Positions 36,268-46,159 of a DNA stretch of 64,000 nt are shown one piece after another. Position 1 is the first letter of the stretch; each line of letters opens with the position of its first letter. The stretch lies in the NCBI RefSeq assembly GCF_902459525.1, contig NZ_LR699166.1, positions 186,001 to 250,000 on the forward strand. Reading direction: 5' to 3'. Both the position numbers and the translations under genes were made by a program. The DNA comes from Sideroxydans sp. CL21 (lineage in GTDB: Bacteria; Pseudomonadota; Gammaproteobacteria; Burkholderiales; Gallionellaceae). A model generated the notes under the pieces. That model did no database searches and was not told the origin of the DNA. It was given only the letters and a program-made list of their open reading frames with translations.

Positions 36268-36825
36268 TTGCGCCAATTAGCTATACCTGCCAGACGACTC
36301 AAAGCCCACCTCAAGCGCGGCGGCATCATCGCCTATCCGACCGAGTCCTGCTATGGCTTGGGTTGCGATCCGGCCAATCGCAATGCCGTGCTGCGCATTC
36401 TCAAGCTCAAACAGCGCCCGCAGCGCAAAGGCCTCATCCTGATCGCATCGCACTACCGTCAAGTTGCACGCTACTTGTTGCCACTTGCTCCTGCCGATCA
36501 GGTCAAGTTGCAGCAATATGGCTCGCAAGCCGTTACTTGCCTGATGCCGACTCGCCATTCCGCCCCGCACTGGTTGCGCGGTGAACATGACACGCTGGCC
36601 GTGCGCCTTACCGCCCATCCAATTGCCAGGGGGCTCTGCCGCAGCGCAGGCAGTGCACTGGTTTCCACCAGTGCCAATCGCAGTGGACAACGCCCGACGA
36701 AAACTTATGCCGAATGCCAACGCTTATTCGGTGGAGCAGTGTGGGTATTGCGCGGGCGGGTGGGGAAACGCAAACAACCTTCCACAATTCGCGCATGGGC
36801 CGATGGTAAAATCATTCGAAAATAA
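36268..36825 (+). CDS. YrdC/Sua5-family protein (TsaC-like threonylcarbamoyl-AMP synthase)
   Basis: 185 residues of the YrdC fold: [37 protein letters not shown], PGPxT-equivalent [25 protein letters not shown] and [16 protein letters not shown]. It makes threonylcarbamoyl-AMP for the t6A37 modification of ANN-decoding tRNAs. No ATG fits; the TTG at 36268 is preceded by a GGGGGA block and gives the expected N-terminus, so it is the likely start. hemF follows 23 bp later. Confidence 0.88.
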   Translation: MRQLAIPARRLKAHLKRGGIIAYPTESCYGLGCDPANRNAVLRILKLKQRPQRKGLILIASHYRQVARYLLPLAPADQVKLQQYGSQAVTCLMPTRHSAPHWLRGEHDTLAVRLTAHPIARGLCRSAGSALVSTSANRSGQRPTKTYAECQRLFGGAVWVLRGRVGKRKQPSTIRAWADGKIIRK

Positions 36826-36848
36826 CAACGCATCAAACGGGAGAATAC

Positions 36849-37763
36849 ATGGATAGCGCAGCCGTCAAAGAATACCTGCTCGAACTGCAGGAGCTCATCG
36901 TCGAACGCCTGGAACAAGTGGACGGCAAGAAATTCCTGCGCGACAAATGGGAGCGTGCCAGCGGCAGCGGCGGCATCGGCAAGGGCGAAGGCATCAGTTG
37001 CCTGATCGAGGAAGGCAATGTACTGGAGCGTGGCGGCGTGGCGTTCTCGCATGTGCAGGGCGACAAGATGCCCGCATCGGCCACCGCGCACCGCCCCGAG
37101 CTGGCCGGCTGCAGCTGGGAGGCGATGGGCGTATCGCTGGTGATGCATCCGCGCAATCCTTATGCGCCGACCTCGCATGCCAACGTGCGCATGTTCATGG
37201 CGCACAAGCCCGACGGTGAAAAAGTGTTCTGGTTCGGCGGCGGCATGGACCTTACGCCTTACTACGGTTTCGAGGAAGATGCGAAACACTTCCACCAGAT
37301 CTGCAAGAACTCGCTGGCGCCGCTCAACCCTTCGTTGCATCCGCGCTTCAAGAAATGGTGCGACGATTACTTTTACCTCAAGCATCGCGGGGAGCCGCGC
37401 GGCATCGGCGGCATCTTCTTCGACGATCTGAGCGAACCGGATTTTGACAGCTGCTTCGCGATCCAGCAAAGTGTTGGCGACCACTACCTGTCGGCCTATG
37501 TGCCGTTGCTGGAAAAGCGCAAGGACACCCCCTACGGCGAACGCGAGCGCGATTTCCAGCTCTATCGTCGCGGCCGCTATGTCGAGTTCAACCTGGTCAT
37601 CGACCGCGGCACCATCTTCGGCCTGCAGTCGAACGGGCGTACCGAATCCATCCTGCTTTCCATGCCGCCGCTGGTGAAGTGGCGCTATGACTGGCATCCT
37701 GAAAAAGGTACGCCGGAAGCCGAGCTGTATGACAAGTATCTGGTGCCCAGGGATTGGGTGTGA
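36849..37763 (+). CDS. hemF: Oxygen-dependent coproporphyrinogen III oxidase
   Basis: 304 residues; decarboxylates coproporphyrinogen III to protoporphyrinogen IX with O2 in haem synthesis. Typical blocks: [126 protein letters not shown]. Requires oxygen, consistent with an aerobic or microaerobic life style. Confidence 0.98.
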   Translation: MDSAAVKEYLLELQELIVERLEQVDGKKFLRDKWERASGSGGIGKGEGISCLIEEGNVLERGGVAFSHVQGDKMPASATAHRPELAGCSWEAMGVSLVMHPRNPYAPTSHANVRMFMAHKPDGEKVFWFGGGMDLTPYYGFEEDAKHFHQICKNSLAPLNPSLHPRFKKWCDDYFYLKHRGEPRGIGGIFFDDLSEPDFDSCFAIQQSVGDHYLSAYVPLLEKRKDTPYGERERDFQLYRRGRYVEFNLVIDRGTIFGLQSNGRTESILLSMPPLVKWRYDWHPEKGTPEAELYDKYLVPRDWV

Positions 37764-37783
37764 AGCAAATACAGGAGGCCACT

Positions 37784-38407
37784 ATGCAAGCTGGCAAAGA
37801 ACATTGGGAAACCGTCTATACAACCAAGGCCACCGACGAGGTGAGCTGGTTCCAGCCTCATGCCCAGTTGTCGCTGGATCTGATCAAGGCAGCCACTGCC
37901 AACAAGGATGCCGGCATCATCGACGTCGGCGGAGGTGCTTCGACGCTGGTGGATGACCTGCTGGCAGAGGGATACCGCGACCTGACAGTGCTCGATCTTT
38001 CTGCTGCAGCGCTGCATGCGGCGCGCCAGCGTCTGGGGATGCAGGAGAGCAAAGTGCGCTGGATCGAGGCGGATATCACCGACGTCGACCTGCCCGGCAA
38101 ACGTTATGATGTCTGGCACGACCGCGCGGTGTTCCACTTCCTGACAACACCGCAGCAACGCGATGCCTACGTGCGCACCGTGTTCAATGCGGTCAAGCCC
38201 GGAGGGCATGTCATCGTTGCCACGTTCGCAGAGGACGGGCCGCAGCAATGCAGCGGCCTACCAGTGATGCGCTACCGTGCGGACGAATTGCACGATCAGT
38301 TCGGCGATGCGTTCACCCTGCTGAAACACCAGAAGGAAGAGCATCACACGCCGGCGGGCAAGGTCCAGAAATTCGTCTATTGCTATTGCCGACGGATCAA
38401 TAGCTAA
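37784..38407 (+). CDS. Class I SAM-dependent methyltransferase
   Basis: 207 residues. Opening HWETVYTTKATDEVSWFQ is typical of a small-molecule methyltransferase subgroup; motif I is IIDVGGGASTLVDDLL, followed by VLDLSAAAL, DIT and KPGGHVIVATFAEDGPQQCSGLPVMRY. The substrate cannot be read. ATG 37784 is 5 nt after AGGAGG, better than the overlapping ATG at 37754. It follows hemF by 20 bp. Confidence 0.88.
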   Translation: MQAGKEHWETVYTTKATDEVSWFQPHAQLSLDLIKAATANKDAGIIDVGGGASTLVDDLLAEGYRDLTVLDLSAAALHAARQRLGMQESKVRWIEADITDVDLPGKRYDVWHDRAVFHFLTTPQQRDAYVRTVFNAVKPGGHVIVATFAEDGPQQCSGLPVMRYRADELHDQFGDAFTLLKHQKEEHHTPAGKVQKFVYCYCRRINS

Positions 38408-38440
38408 CAACCACGGCCAATTTTAGGCACGGCGACGATG

Positions 38441-38647
38441 CTATGCCTTGCGCCACTGATCCGGTTTTCCGCCTGGCGTATTGCGAACGCGTTCAACCAC
38501 GGGCGCGGCGCCGGGATTCAGTTCCTTGGCACGTTTGATTGCTTCAGCCTGCGTGGGCAAAACATCGCTGGCACGTTCCGAATTTGATTTCCTGACTGCA
38601 TAGTCACCCTCGGGGCGGCGTTCCACAAATAATCTTTTGTCGGTCAT
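38441..38647 (-). CDS. DUF2188-family protein
   Basis: 68 residues: RLFVERRPEGDYAVRKSNSERASDVLPTQAEAIKRAKELNP and a short C-terminal VERVRNTPGGKPDQWRKA. DUF2188 proteins are small basic cytoplasmic proteins of unknown function. The ATG at 38647 is 5 nt after AGGAG; an upstream in-frame start at 38722 lacks support. It is convergent with the methyltransferase gene. Confidence 0.8.
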   Translation of the reverse strand: MTDKRLFVERRPEGDYAVRKSNSERASDVLPTQAEAIKRAKELNPGAAPVVERVRNTPGGKPDQWRKA

Positions 38648-38828
38648 ATAAACTCCTGTTGGTATGTGTGCTTGCGAATATTTCGTACTCTGGTGGGACC
38701 GGCGCCTGAACGGCTTGTTCACCGGTACCCCAGAAAGAATCTTCGCACTTGGACAGAGTGCGCTCTGTGCGCTGATGCACAGATTGGGGACTTGCAGGAA
38801 AGGACTGGATGCCGCTACAGACCGGGCG

Positions 38829-39830
38829 TCATCCGCCGGTACGCGACATGAAACGCACGATGCTGGATGCGGGCTGGGTCAGATCGAAGGTATGGGCCTT
38901 GGGTTTGAGCCCGGCGGCCTGGGCGATCAGATCGCGCACGCGGCCTTCGTCACCCGCCCGCACCGCGGGCAGCAAGTCCACCATGCCCTCGTTGCCGAGA
39001 CAGGGAAACAATTCACCACGGGCAGTCACGCGCATCCGGTTGCAGTCCGCACAAAAGTTGTGCGAGTGCGGCGAGATGAAGCCGATGCGCGATTCGTGAC
39101 CCGATACGCGCCAATAGCGTGCCGGACCGCCCGTGCTTTCGACGCTGGGAAAAACCTCGAAATGCTGCTTCACCTGCTCCAGCATTTCGGTGTTGCTGTA
39201 GTAGGAATCGGCATGGTGATAGCCGGTCTCGCCAAGCGGCATCTGTTCGATGAAGCTGATGTCTATGCCGCGTGCCAATGCGAACCGGACCAGGTCATTC
39301 GCCTGGAGATGATTGATATCGCGGATCAGCACGGTATTCAGTTTGACGTGACGCGGTCCCCAAGCCTCTATCGCCGCGTCGATCCCCGCCAATACCTGGG
39401 GCAGATTCCCGGTCCTCGTGATGCGGTGGAAGGTGTCCGGCTCCAGGCTGTCCAGACTGATATTGACGCGGTCTATTCCCGCTTGCACCAACGGTTGCGC
39501 AAACTTCGCCAACTGCGAGCCGTTGGTTGTGATCGTCAATTCGCGCAACCCGGCAAGCTCGCGTATGCGCGAGGCCAGCCATGGCAGGTCTTTTCGCGTC
39601 AGCGGTTCGCCGCCGGTGAGGCGGATCTTGTCGACTCCCAGCCCGACGAAAGTCTTGGCGACTTGCAGGCACTCTTCCAGCGACAGTATTTCGCTGCGCG
39701 GGAGGAATTCCATCTTCTCGGACATGCAATACGTGCAGCGAAAATCGCAGCGGTCGGTCACCGACAAACGCAGGTATTTTACTTTCCTGCCGAATGTGTC
39801 TTGTATGTCATTCACGGCCATTGCTCCCAT
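38829..39830 (-). CDS. moaA: GTP 3',8-cyclase (molybdenum cofactor)
   Basis: 333-residue radical SAM enzyme. The N-terminal [4Fe-4S] motif is CDFRCTYC, the second cluster is bound by CADCNRMRVTARGELFPC, and the C-terminus ends in the functional GG (RTGG). It makes the first intermediate of molybdenum cofactor from GTP. Position at the end of the fds operon fits, since the formate dehydrogenase needs Mo-bis-MGD. Confidence 0.96.
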   Translation of the reverse strand: MGAMAVNDIQDTFGRKVKYLRLSVTDRCDFRCTYCMSEKMEFLPRSEILSLEECLQVAKTFVGLGVDKIRLTGGEPLTRKDLPWLASRIRELAGLRELTITTNGSQLAKFAQPLVQAGIDRVNISLDSLEPDTFHRITRTGNLPQVLAGIDAAIEAWGPRHVKLNTVLIRDINHLQANDLVRFALARGIDISFIEQMPLGETGYHHADSYYSNTEMLEQVKQHFEVFPSVESTGGPARYWRVSGHESRIGFISPHSHNFCADCNRMRVTARGELFPCLGNEGMVDLLPAVRAGDEGRVRDLIAQAAGLKPKAHTFDLTQPASSIVRFMSRTGG

Positions 39831-39840
39831 AAGTCGAACG

Positions 39841-40062
39841 TCAGCCGGCCTTCTTTACCAGCAGGAAAGCTTCCCGCACCATCGGTGACAGCTCCACATC
39901 GCCGGCATCACCGATATGCTGGAGCATTGCCGCGCGCATGCGCGGGTCCCAGCTTCTCTGGATATGTGCGGCAATATCTTTTACCGCCTGTTCATGGTTG
40001 GGCATGGCTTCGAAGAAAGCGCCGATCTGGTTGGCCATCTTGATCAGGTTGGGAATATTCAT
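39841..40062 (-). CDS. fdsD: Formate dehydrogenase subunit delta
   Basis: 73 residues: LIKMANQIGAFFEAMPNHEQAVKDIAAHIQRSWDPRMR is the hallmark of FdsD/FdhD-delta proteins. It is a small accessory subunit of the soluble NAD-dependent formate dehydrogenase. Its start overlaps the fdhD stop (ATGA), as in other fdsGBACD operons. Confidence 0.92.
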   Translation of the reverse strand: MNIPNLIKMANQIGAFFEAMPNHEQAVKDIAAHIQRSWDPRMRAAMLQHIGDAGDVELSPMVREAFLLVKKAG

Positions 40063-40868
40063 AGATTGCTTCCTTGCAGGCGTTTTGCGTGAGTATAGAT
40101 CGAGCAGTTGGCGCCGCGTAAAAAGCCGACCAGAGTGAGATTGAGCTTGTCTGCCAGGCGTATTGCAGCCGCGGTCGGTGCCGAAACGGCAGCGAGGATG
40201 CCATAGCCCATCGCTGCAGATTTCTGCACCATCTCGAAACTGGCGCGGCTGGTGATGAGCAAAGCTCCTTCGGGAACTGCATCGATACCTGCCAGCGCGC
40301 CCAGTGTCTTGTCCAGCGCATTGTGGCGGCCGACATCCTCGCGCACCTGGCTGATGCTGCCGTCGGCAGAGACATGGCAGGCGGCATGCACGGCACCTGT
40401 CGTCTGCTGCAATTGCTGTTGAGCCGGCAAGCGGCGCATACCTTCATGCAGCGCGGCGAGAGGAAAGGGGGTGCTATCAGCTACGGGCGGCAGATCGCGC
40501 ATGACCTGGGTCAGGCTTTCCGCACCACACAAACCGCAGCCCGTGCGCCCGGCCAGGCTGCGGCGGCGTTCCTTGAGGCGGGCGAAGGCGCCGCCCGCGA
40601 TCTCCAGATGCAGGGTGATTCCTTCTTCCGCTTCCTCGATCTCGATGTCGAACACTTCACTGCGCCGTTCCACGATGCCTTCAGTCAGGCTGAAGCCAAG
40701 TGCGAAGTCCTTGAGGTCGGCGGGTGTGGCCAGCATCACCGTGTGCGAAATACCGTTGTACTCCAGGGCCACCGGTACTTCTTCTGCCACGGTGTCGACT
40801 TGGGAAGCACTTCCGGTACGCTGAACCGTCAGCTGTGTTTTCGCCGGCATGTTTTCGAGAACGATCAT
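40059..40868 (-). CDS. fdhD: Formate dehydrogenase accessory sulfurtransferase FdhD (FdsC)
   Basis: 269 residues. The sulfur-carrying Cys pair is in GCGLCGAESL; other blocks are FALGFSLTEGIV, AACHVSADGSISQVREDVGRHNALDK and LLITSRASFEMVQK. It moves sulfur from a cysteine desulfurase to the Mo cofactor so that the formate dehydrogenase becomes active. Starts with an ATGA overlap of fdsA and ends with one into fdsD. Confidence 0.95.
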   Translation of the reverse strand: MIVLENMPAKTQLTVQRTGSASQVDTVAEEVPVALEYNGISHTVMLATPADLKDFALGFSLTEGIVERRSEVFDIEIEEAEEGITLHLEIAGGAFARLKERRRSLAGRTGCGLCGAESLTQVMRDLPPVADSTPFPLAALHEGMRRLPAQQQLQQTTGAVHAACHVSADGSISQVREDVGRHNALDKTLGALAGIDAVPEGALLITSRASFEMVQKSAAMGYGILAAVSAPTAAAIRLADKLNLTLVGFLRGANCSIYTHAKRLQGSNL

Positions 40869-43702
40869 TTTGCGGTGGCGTCGGCCAGCAACCGGCGCTG
40901 CTCCTTGTCATGCCGGGCATTGCGCAACTGCCATTCGGACGGTTGGTCGACCCGCACCAATTCCACCGCCGTCACCTTGTACTCGGGGCAGTTGGTGGCC
41001 CAGTCCGAGTTGTCGGTCGTGATCACGTTGGCACCGGATTCCGGGAAGTGGAAGGTCGTGTAAACGACGCCGGGCTGCACCCGCTCGGTGATCGTGGCAC
41101 GCAAAACCGTATCGCCCGCGCGCGACTGCACGCCTACCCAGTCGCCGTCGGCAATGCCGCGTTCCTCCGCATCGTGCGGATGAATCTCCAGCCTGTCCTC
41201 GTCATAGAAATGCACGTTCCTGGTACGCCGCGTTTGCGCGCCGACGTTGTATTGCGAGAGCACGCGGCCCGTCGTCAACAGCAGCGGGTATTTGCGCGTC
41301 ACCTTCTCGTCGGTCGGCACGTACTGCGTGATGAGGAAGCGCCCTTTGCCGCGCACAAAATGATCCACGTGCATGGTGGGTGTGCCGTCCGGAGCCTCGT
41401 CGTTGCACGGCCACTGCAGGCTGCCCAGACGATCGATCTTGTCGAAGCTGACCCCGGCAAAAGTCGGCGTCAGGCGCGCGATTTCGTCCATGATCTGCGA
41501 CGGATGGTCGTAGTGCATCGGGTAGCCCAGCGCGTTGGACAGCGCCATCGTCACTTCCCAGTCGGCTTTGCCTGCCAGCGGCGGCATCACCCCGCGCACG
41601 CGCGAGATGCGCCGCTCGGCATTGGTGAAAGTGCCGTCCTTTTCCAGGAAGGAAGAACCCGGCAGGAACACATGCGCAAACTTGGCCGTCTCGTTGAGGA
41701 AGATATCCTGCACTACAACGAACTCCATGGCACTCAGCGCGGCCTGCACGTGTTGCGTGTTCGGGTCGGATTGCGCCGGATCTTCGCCTTGGCAATAAAG
41801 TCCGAGGAAGCTTCCGTCGAGCGCAGCTTCGAACATGTTGGGAATACGCAAGCCGGGTTCGGACTGGATGGTGACATTCCACGCATCTTCAAACAGTCCG
41901 CGCGTGATGCTGTCGGATACATGGCGGTAGCCGGGCAACTCGTGCGGGAAGCTGCCCATGTCGCAGGAGCCTTGCACATTGTTCTGTCCGCGCAGCGGGT
42001 TCACACCCACGCCCTCGCGTCCGACATTGCCGGTGGCCATCGCGAGGTTGGCGATGGCGATCACGGCAGTGGAACCCTGTGAATGCTCGGTGACACCGAG
42101 GCCGTAATAGATGGCAGCGTTGCCGCCGGTCGCATACAAACGTGCTGCCGCGCGCACTTCGGCGGCAGGCACGCCGGTAGCCGCCTCCAGCGCTTCGGGC
42201 GAATTGGCCGGTCGCGCGACAAACTCTCTCCAATCGGCGAAGGCCTGAGTCTCGCAACGTTCGGCGATGAAGCTCTCCGCGAGCAGCCCTTCGTTCACGA
42301 TCACATGCGCCAGTGCGGTGAGCACTGCAACGTTGGTGCCGGGCCGGAGTTTCAGGTGATGGCTGGCGCGAACGTGGGGGCCGTTCACCAGATCGATATT
42401 GCGCGGGTCGACGATGATCAGCTTCGCGCCTTCGCGCACGCGACGTTTCAGGCGGGACGCAAACACCGGGTGGCCGTCAGTCGGGTTGGCGCCGATGATC
42501 AGGATCACGTCGGACTTCTCGACCGATTTGAAGGTTTGCGTGCCGGCCGATTCGCCCAAGGTTTGCTTGAGGCCGTAGCCGGTCGGCGAGTGGCAGACGC
42601 GTGCGCAGGTATCCACATTGTTGTTGCCGAAGGCGGTGCGCACCAGCTTTTGCACCAGATAATCTTCCTCGTTGGTGCAGCGGCTGGACACCAGCGCACC
42701 GATCGAATTCTTGCCGTGTTTTTCCTGCACACGGCGCAATTCGCGGGCGGTATAGGCGATGGCTTCGTCCCAGGACACCTCACGCCATGGGTCGCTGATC
42801 TTCGCGCGTATCATCGGTTTGGTGATGCGGTCGGGATGTGTCGCGTAACCCCAGGCGAAACGGCCCTTGACGCAGGCATGACCCTCGTTGGCCTGTCCGT
42901 CTTTCCACGGCACCATGCGCACAACCTCGCTGCCTTTCATTTCCGCCTTGAAGCCGCAGCCGACGCCGCAATAGGCGCAGGTCGTCAGGACCGAGTGTTC
43001 GGCCTGGCCTTTCTCGATTACCGTTTTTTCGATCAGTGTTGCCGTCGGGCAGGCATTGACGCAGGCGCCGCAGGAGACGCATTCGGAATCCATGAAGTCC
43101 TGGCTTTGGCTCGCCGAGACGCGCGATTCGAAGCCGCGGCCGGAAATGGTCAGCGCAAACGTGCCCTGCGTTTCCTCGCAGGCGCGCACGCAACGGTTGC
43201 ACACGATGCATTTGCCCGGATCGAAGGTGAAATAGGGGTTGGATTCGTCCTTCTTCGCATCCGTAAAATGGTTGGCTCCCGCCATACCGTAGCGCACCTC
43301 GCGCAATCCGACCTGGCCCGCGGCGGTCTGCAGTTCGCAGTTGCCGTTGGCGGCACAGGTCAGGCAGTCGAGCGGGTGGTCCGAAATATACAGTTCCATC
43401 ACATTGCGCCGCAGATCGGCGAGTTTCGCCGATTGGGTACGCACTTTCATGCCGGCTTCCACAGGCGTCGTGCACGAAGACGGGTAGCCGCGCCGACCTT
43501 CTATCTCGACCAGGCATAAGCGGCATGAGCCGAATGGCGCCAGTGAATCCGTTGCACATAGCTTGGGAATCATCATGCCGGCCTGTACGGCGGCACGCAT
43601 GATCGAAGTGCCGGCAGGCACGCTCACCGCAATGCCGTCAATGTTCAAGGTGACTTCGCGGTCGGCGATCACCGCGGGAGTACCGTAATCGAGGTCGTTC
43701 AT
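40865..43702 (-). CDS. fdsA: NAD-dependent formate dehydrogenase, alpha (Mo) subunit
   Basis: 945 residues; oxidises formate to CO2 at a Mo-bis-MGD centre and sends electrons through Fe-S clusters to FdsB. The N-terminal NuoG-like part binds a [2Fe-2S] cluster (LAPFGSCRLCLVEIEG), the HxxxC cluster (HPLDCLTCAANGNC) and two ferredoxin-type clusters (CIVCNRCVRACEE; CVSCGACVNACP). A further [4Fe-4S] is in CAYCGVGCGF. The Mo-ligand Cys lies in CARVCHSPTG, followed by conserved His. ATG 43702 is 7 nt after GGAGG and overlaps the fdsB stop. Confidence 0.97.
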   Translation of the reverse strand: MNDLDYGTPAVIADREVTLNIDGIAVSVPAGTSIMRAAVQAGMMIPKLCATDSLAPFGSCRLCLVEIEGRRGYPSSCTTPVEAGMKVRTQSAKLADLRRNVMELYISDHPLDCLTCAANGNCELQTAAGQVGLREVRYGMAGANHFTDAKKDESNPYFTFDPGKCIVCNRCVRACEETQGTFALTISGRGFESRVSASQSQDFMDSECVSCGACVNACPTATLIEKTVIEKGQAEHSVLTTCAYCGVGCGFKAEMKGSEVVRMVPWKDGQANEGHACVKGRFAWGYATHPDRITKPMIRAKISDPWREVSWDEAIAYTARELRRVQEKHGKNSIGALVSSRCTNEEDYLVQKLVRTAFGNNNVDTCARVCHSPTGYGLKQTLGESAGTQTFKSVEKSDVILIIGANPTDGHPVFASRLKRRVREGAKLIIVDPRNIDLVNGPHVRASHHLKLRPGTNVAVLTALAHVIVNEGLLAESFIAERCETQAFADWREFVARPANSPEALEAATGVPAAEVRAAARLYATGGNAAIYYGLGVTEHSQGSTAVIAIANLAMATGNVGREGVGVNPLRGQNNVQGSCDMGSFPHELPGYRHVSDSITRGLFEDAWNVTIQSEPGLRIPNMFEAALDGSFLGLYCQGEDPAQSDPNTQHVQAALSAMEFVVVQDIFLNETAKFAHVFLPGSSFLEKDGTFTNAERRISRVRGVMPPLAGKADWEVTMALSNALGYPMHYDHPSQIMDEIARLTPTFAGVSFDKIDRLGSLQWPCNDEAPDGTPTMHVDHFVRGKGRFLITQYVPTDEKVTRKYPLLLTTGRVLSQYNVGAQTRRTRNVHFYDEDRLEIHPHDAEERGIADGDWVGVQSRAGDTVLRATITERVQPGVVYTTFHFPESGANVITTDNSDWATNCPEYKVTAVELVRVDQPSEWQLRNARHDKEQRRLLADATAK

Positions 43703-45192
43703 TGGAAATCCTCCGGAAAATGATTGAGTGCGGACAGCACCGGGTAAGGCGTCATGCCGCCCATGGCGCATAACGAGCCGAGTGCCATGGTGTCGCACAG
43801 GTCGCGCAATAACGGAATCTGTTCGGATGCACCGGTGCGTATGCGGTCGATGACCTCCACGCCGCGTGTCGAGCCGATGCGGCAGGGTGTGCATTTTCCG
43901 CAGGATTCGAGCGCGCAGAACTTCATGGCATAGCGGGCCTGTTTGGCCATATCCACGGTGTCGTCGAAGGCAACGATGCCGCCGTGGCCGAGCACGGCGC
44001 CGATGGCCGCGAAGGCTTCATAGTCGAGCACCGTGTCGAACTGCGACTCGGGCAGGTAGGCGCCGAGCGGGCCGCCGACCTGCACCGCGCGCAGCGGGCG
44101 GCCGGAACGCGAACCGCCACCGTAGTCGTACAGCAGTTCGCGCAGCGTACATCCGAACGGCACTTCAATCAGACCGCCGAACTTGATATTGCCCGCGAGC
44201 TGGAACGGCAACGTGCCGCGCGAACGGCCCACACCCAGGTCGCGATAGGAGGCAGCGCCTTGCGCCAGCATGTCCGGCACGCTGGCGAAGGTGATGACGT
44301 TGTTGATGACGGTCGGCTGCCCGAACAGGCCGGAGATCGCGGGCAACGGCGGCTTGCTGCGCACGATGCCGCGTTTGCCCTCGATGCTTTCCAGCAGCGC
44401 CGTTTCCTCGCCGCAAACGTAGGCACCTGCACCCTTGCGCACTTCGATATGGAAATCACCCAGCCAGTCGCCCGCGGCCTGCAGTGCGGCATTCAATGCT
44501 GCGATGGCATGCGGATATTCAGAACGCACGTAGATGTACCCGTGTGTTGCGCCGACCGCGAGACCGGCGATCGCCATACCCTCGATCAGGCAGTACGGGT
44601 CGCCTTCCATCAGCATGCGGTCGGAGAAGGTACCCGAGTCGCCTTCGTCTGCGTTGCACACGATGTATTTCTGCGCAGACTTCGTATCGAGCACGGTCTT
44701 CCATTTGATGCCCGTGGGAAAGGCGGCGCCGCCGCGTCCGCGCAAACCGGAATCGGTGACCTGTTGTACGATGGCAGCGGGCGCCAATGTACGGGCGAGG
44801 GCGAGGCCTCGCCCGCCGCCGTGCGCCAGATAATCTTCCAGCGAACGCGGATCAATCACGCCGACACGACGCATGGTGACGCGTTGTTGCCGGGCAAGAT
44901 AGGGGACGGTTTCGATGTTGCCCAAGCGCAACGGATGTTTGCCGCCTGAAATGAAGTCGGCAACGAACAGGCCGGGCACATCGTTCACCGTCACCGGTCC
45001 GTAGGCGATGCGGCCCTGTGGCGTGGCAACTTCAACGAGCGGCTCCAGCCAGAACAGGCCGCGCGATCCGTTGCGTACGAGATTGATTTTCGTGCCGCGT
45101 TTTGCCGCAGCGATCGTGATGGCAGCAGCAACGTCGTCGGCACCGAGCGCCAGCGCAGCCGCATCGCCGGGAACGTAAACGGTGATGCTCAT
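43699..45192 (-). CDS. fdsB: NAD-dependent formate dehydrogenase, beta (NADH/FMN) subunit
   Basis: 497 residues, NuoF-like. The N-terminal ~90 residues are thioredoxin-like; the FMN/NAD part has GLRGRGGAAFPTGIKW, VCNADEGDSGTFSDR, GAGAYVCGEETALLESIEGKRG and the [4Fe-4S] motif CGKCTPCRIGSTRGVE. It passes electrons from formate to NAD+. The ATG at 45192 overlaps the end of fdsG and has GGGAG upstream; longer start options would run backwards through fdsG. Confidence 0.96.
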   Translation of the reverse strand: MSITVYVPGDAAALALGADDVAAAITIAAAKRGTKINLVRNGSRGLFWLEPLVEVATPQGRIAYGPVTVNDVPGLFVADFISGGKHPLRLGNIETVPYLARQQRVTMRRVGVIDPRSLEDYLAHGGGRGLALARTLAPAAIVQQVTDSGLRGRGGAAFPTGIKWKTVLDTKSAQKYIVCNADEGDSGTFSDRMLMEGDPYCLIEGMAIAGLAVGATHGYIYVRSEYPHAIAALNAALQAAGDWLGDFHIEVRKGAGAYVCGEETALLESIEGKRGIVRSKPPLPAISGLFGQPTVINNVITFASVPDMLAQGAASYRDLGVGRSRGTLPFQLAGNIKFGGLIEVPFGCTLRELLYDYGGGSRSGRPLRAVQVGGPLGAYLPESQFDTVLDYEAFAAIGAVLGHGGIVAFDDTVDMAKQARYAMKFCALESCGKCTPCRIGSTRGVEVIDRIRTGASEQIPLLRDLCDTMALGSLCAMGGMTPYPVLSALNHFPEDFQ

Positions 45193-45626
45193 GAGCGTTC
45201 TCCCAACGCGGCTACCAGCGAGTCGAACTTCTCCGGCGTCACGCGCGCATGCAGCGTCGTCTCGTCGATCTGGACGGCAGGGCCGATCGAGCACAGCCCC
45301 AGGCAATAGACCGGCTCCATTGAAATATCGCCGTGCTGCAGGCGCGCCGCAGCATGCTCGGCCAGCGCTTCGCTGCCGTTCGCCTGGCAGGCTTCGGCGC
45401 AGCACACGTGCACCACATGCCTGGGCGGCGGTGTGCGGCGGAAGTGATGGTAATAGGTGATGACGCCGTGCACTTCGGCACGCGACAGATTGAGTTCTTT
45501 TGCGATCAGTGGAACCGCTTCATCCGGCACATAACCCAGCTCGTGCTGGACGTCGTGCAGGATGGGCAGCAGAGAACCCGCTTGATGCTGATGCTTGCCG
45601 AAGATGGCATTCAATTTGGTGATCAT
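45189..45626 (-). CDS. fdsG: NAD-dependent formate dehydrogenase, gamma subunit
   Basis: 145 residues, NuoE-like [2Fe-2S] subunit: LLPILHDVQHELGYVPDEAV, VHGVITYYHHFRRTPPPRHVV, Cys ligands in CCAEAC and CLGLC. First structural gene of fdsGBAC(D); its stop overlaps the fdsB start. The transport genes lie just upstream on the same strand. Confidence 0.95.
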   Translation of the reverse strand: MITKLNAIFGKHQHQAGSLLPILHDVQHELGYVPDEAVPLIAKELNLSRAEVHGVITYYHHFRRTPPPRHVVHVCCAEACQANGSEALAEHAAARLQHGDISMEPVYCLGLCSIGPAVQIDETTLHARVTPEKFDSLVAALGERS

Positions 45627-45641
45627 GGGGATAGTTCCAGG

Positions 45642-46148
45642 CTACCAGTATTTTGGGTAGCGACTTTTACGAGAGACGTTGTTGTAGACCAATGCCGCCA
45701 GCAACAGGATGACTACACCTAAGGCAGTGGGAAACAGAACAAAGTTCCAGCCCGGTTGCGTCAGGAAAACGATCACGGGATTCGACCCCGCCGGAGGATG
45801 CGTCGTGCGTGTTGCCATCATCAAAGCCACGGCTGTTGCGGTTGCCAATGCCATCGCCCACCAATGCGGGCCGAAGACGGTCAGGAACAGCAACCCTGTT
45901 GCCGACGACAGAATGTGTCCAAAAAATACATTTCGCGGCTGGCTGAAGGGCAGGTCCGGATAGCCGAAGACCAGCACGCAAGACGCCCCGAAGGAGCCGA
46001 GTACCAGGGCGAGTTGCATGCTGCTTGCGGCCAGACCTACTGCGCCGATCGCAAGCAGCGATCCGACCCAGGCCTTGACGATGCTGACACTGTCCGGACG
46101 GGGCGGTATTGCTGCCCCATCCCCGCTGAGTTTTGCGATCAGGCTCAT
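45642..46148 (-). CDS. HPP-family membrane protein
   Basis: 168 residues with four to five hydrophobic helices and the defining motif THPPAGSNPVIVF. HPP proteins are inner-membrane proteins; plant members move nitrite, and bacterial roles are mostly unknown. The ATG at 46148 gives a normal N-terminus (MSLIAKLSGDG). It lies between the OFA transporter and fdsG with short gaps, so it is likely part of the formate operon and could carry a small anion. Confidence 0.85.
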   Translation of the reverse strand: MSLIAKLSGDGAAIPPRPDSVSIVKAWVGSLLAIGAVGLAASSMQLALVLGSFGASCVLVFGYPDLPFSQPRNVFFGHILSSATGLLFLTVFGPHWWAMALATATAVALMMATRTTHPPAGSNPVIVFLTQPGWNFVLFPTALGVVILLLAALVYNNVSRKSRYPKYW

Positions 46149-46159
46149 TGCACGCGCTA

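Noticed and set aside
42083-43519. 478-codon open frame on the plus strand
   Set aside because: Antisense to fdsA, whose Fe-S and Mo-ligand motifs are intact.
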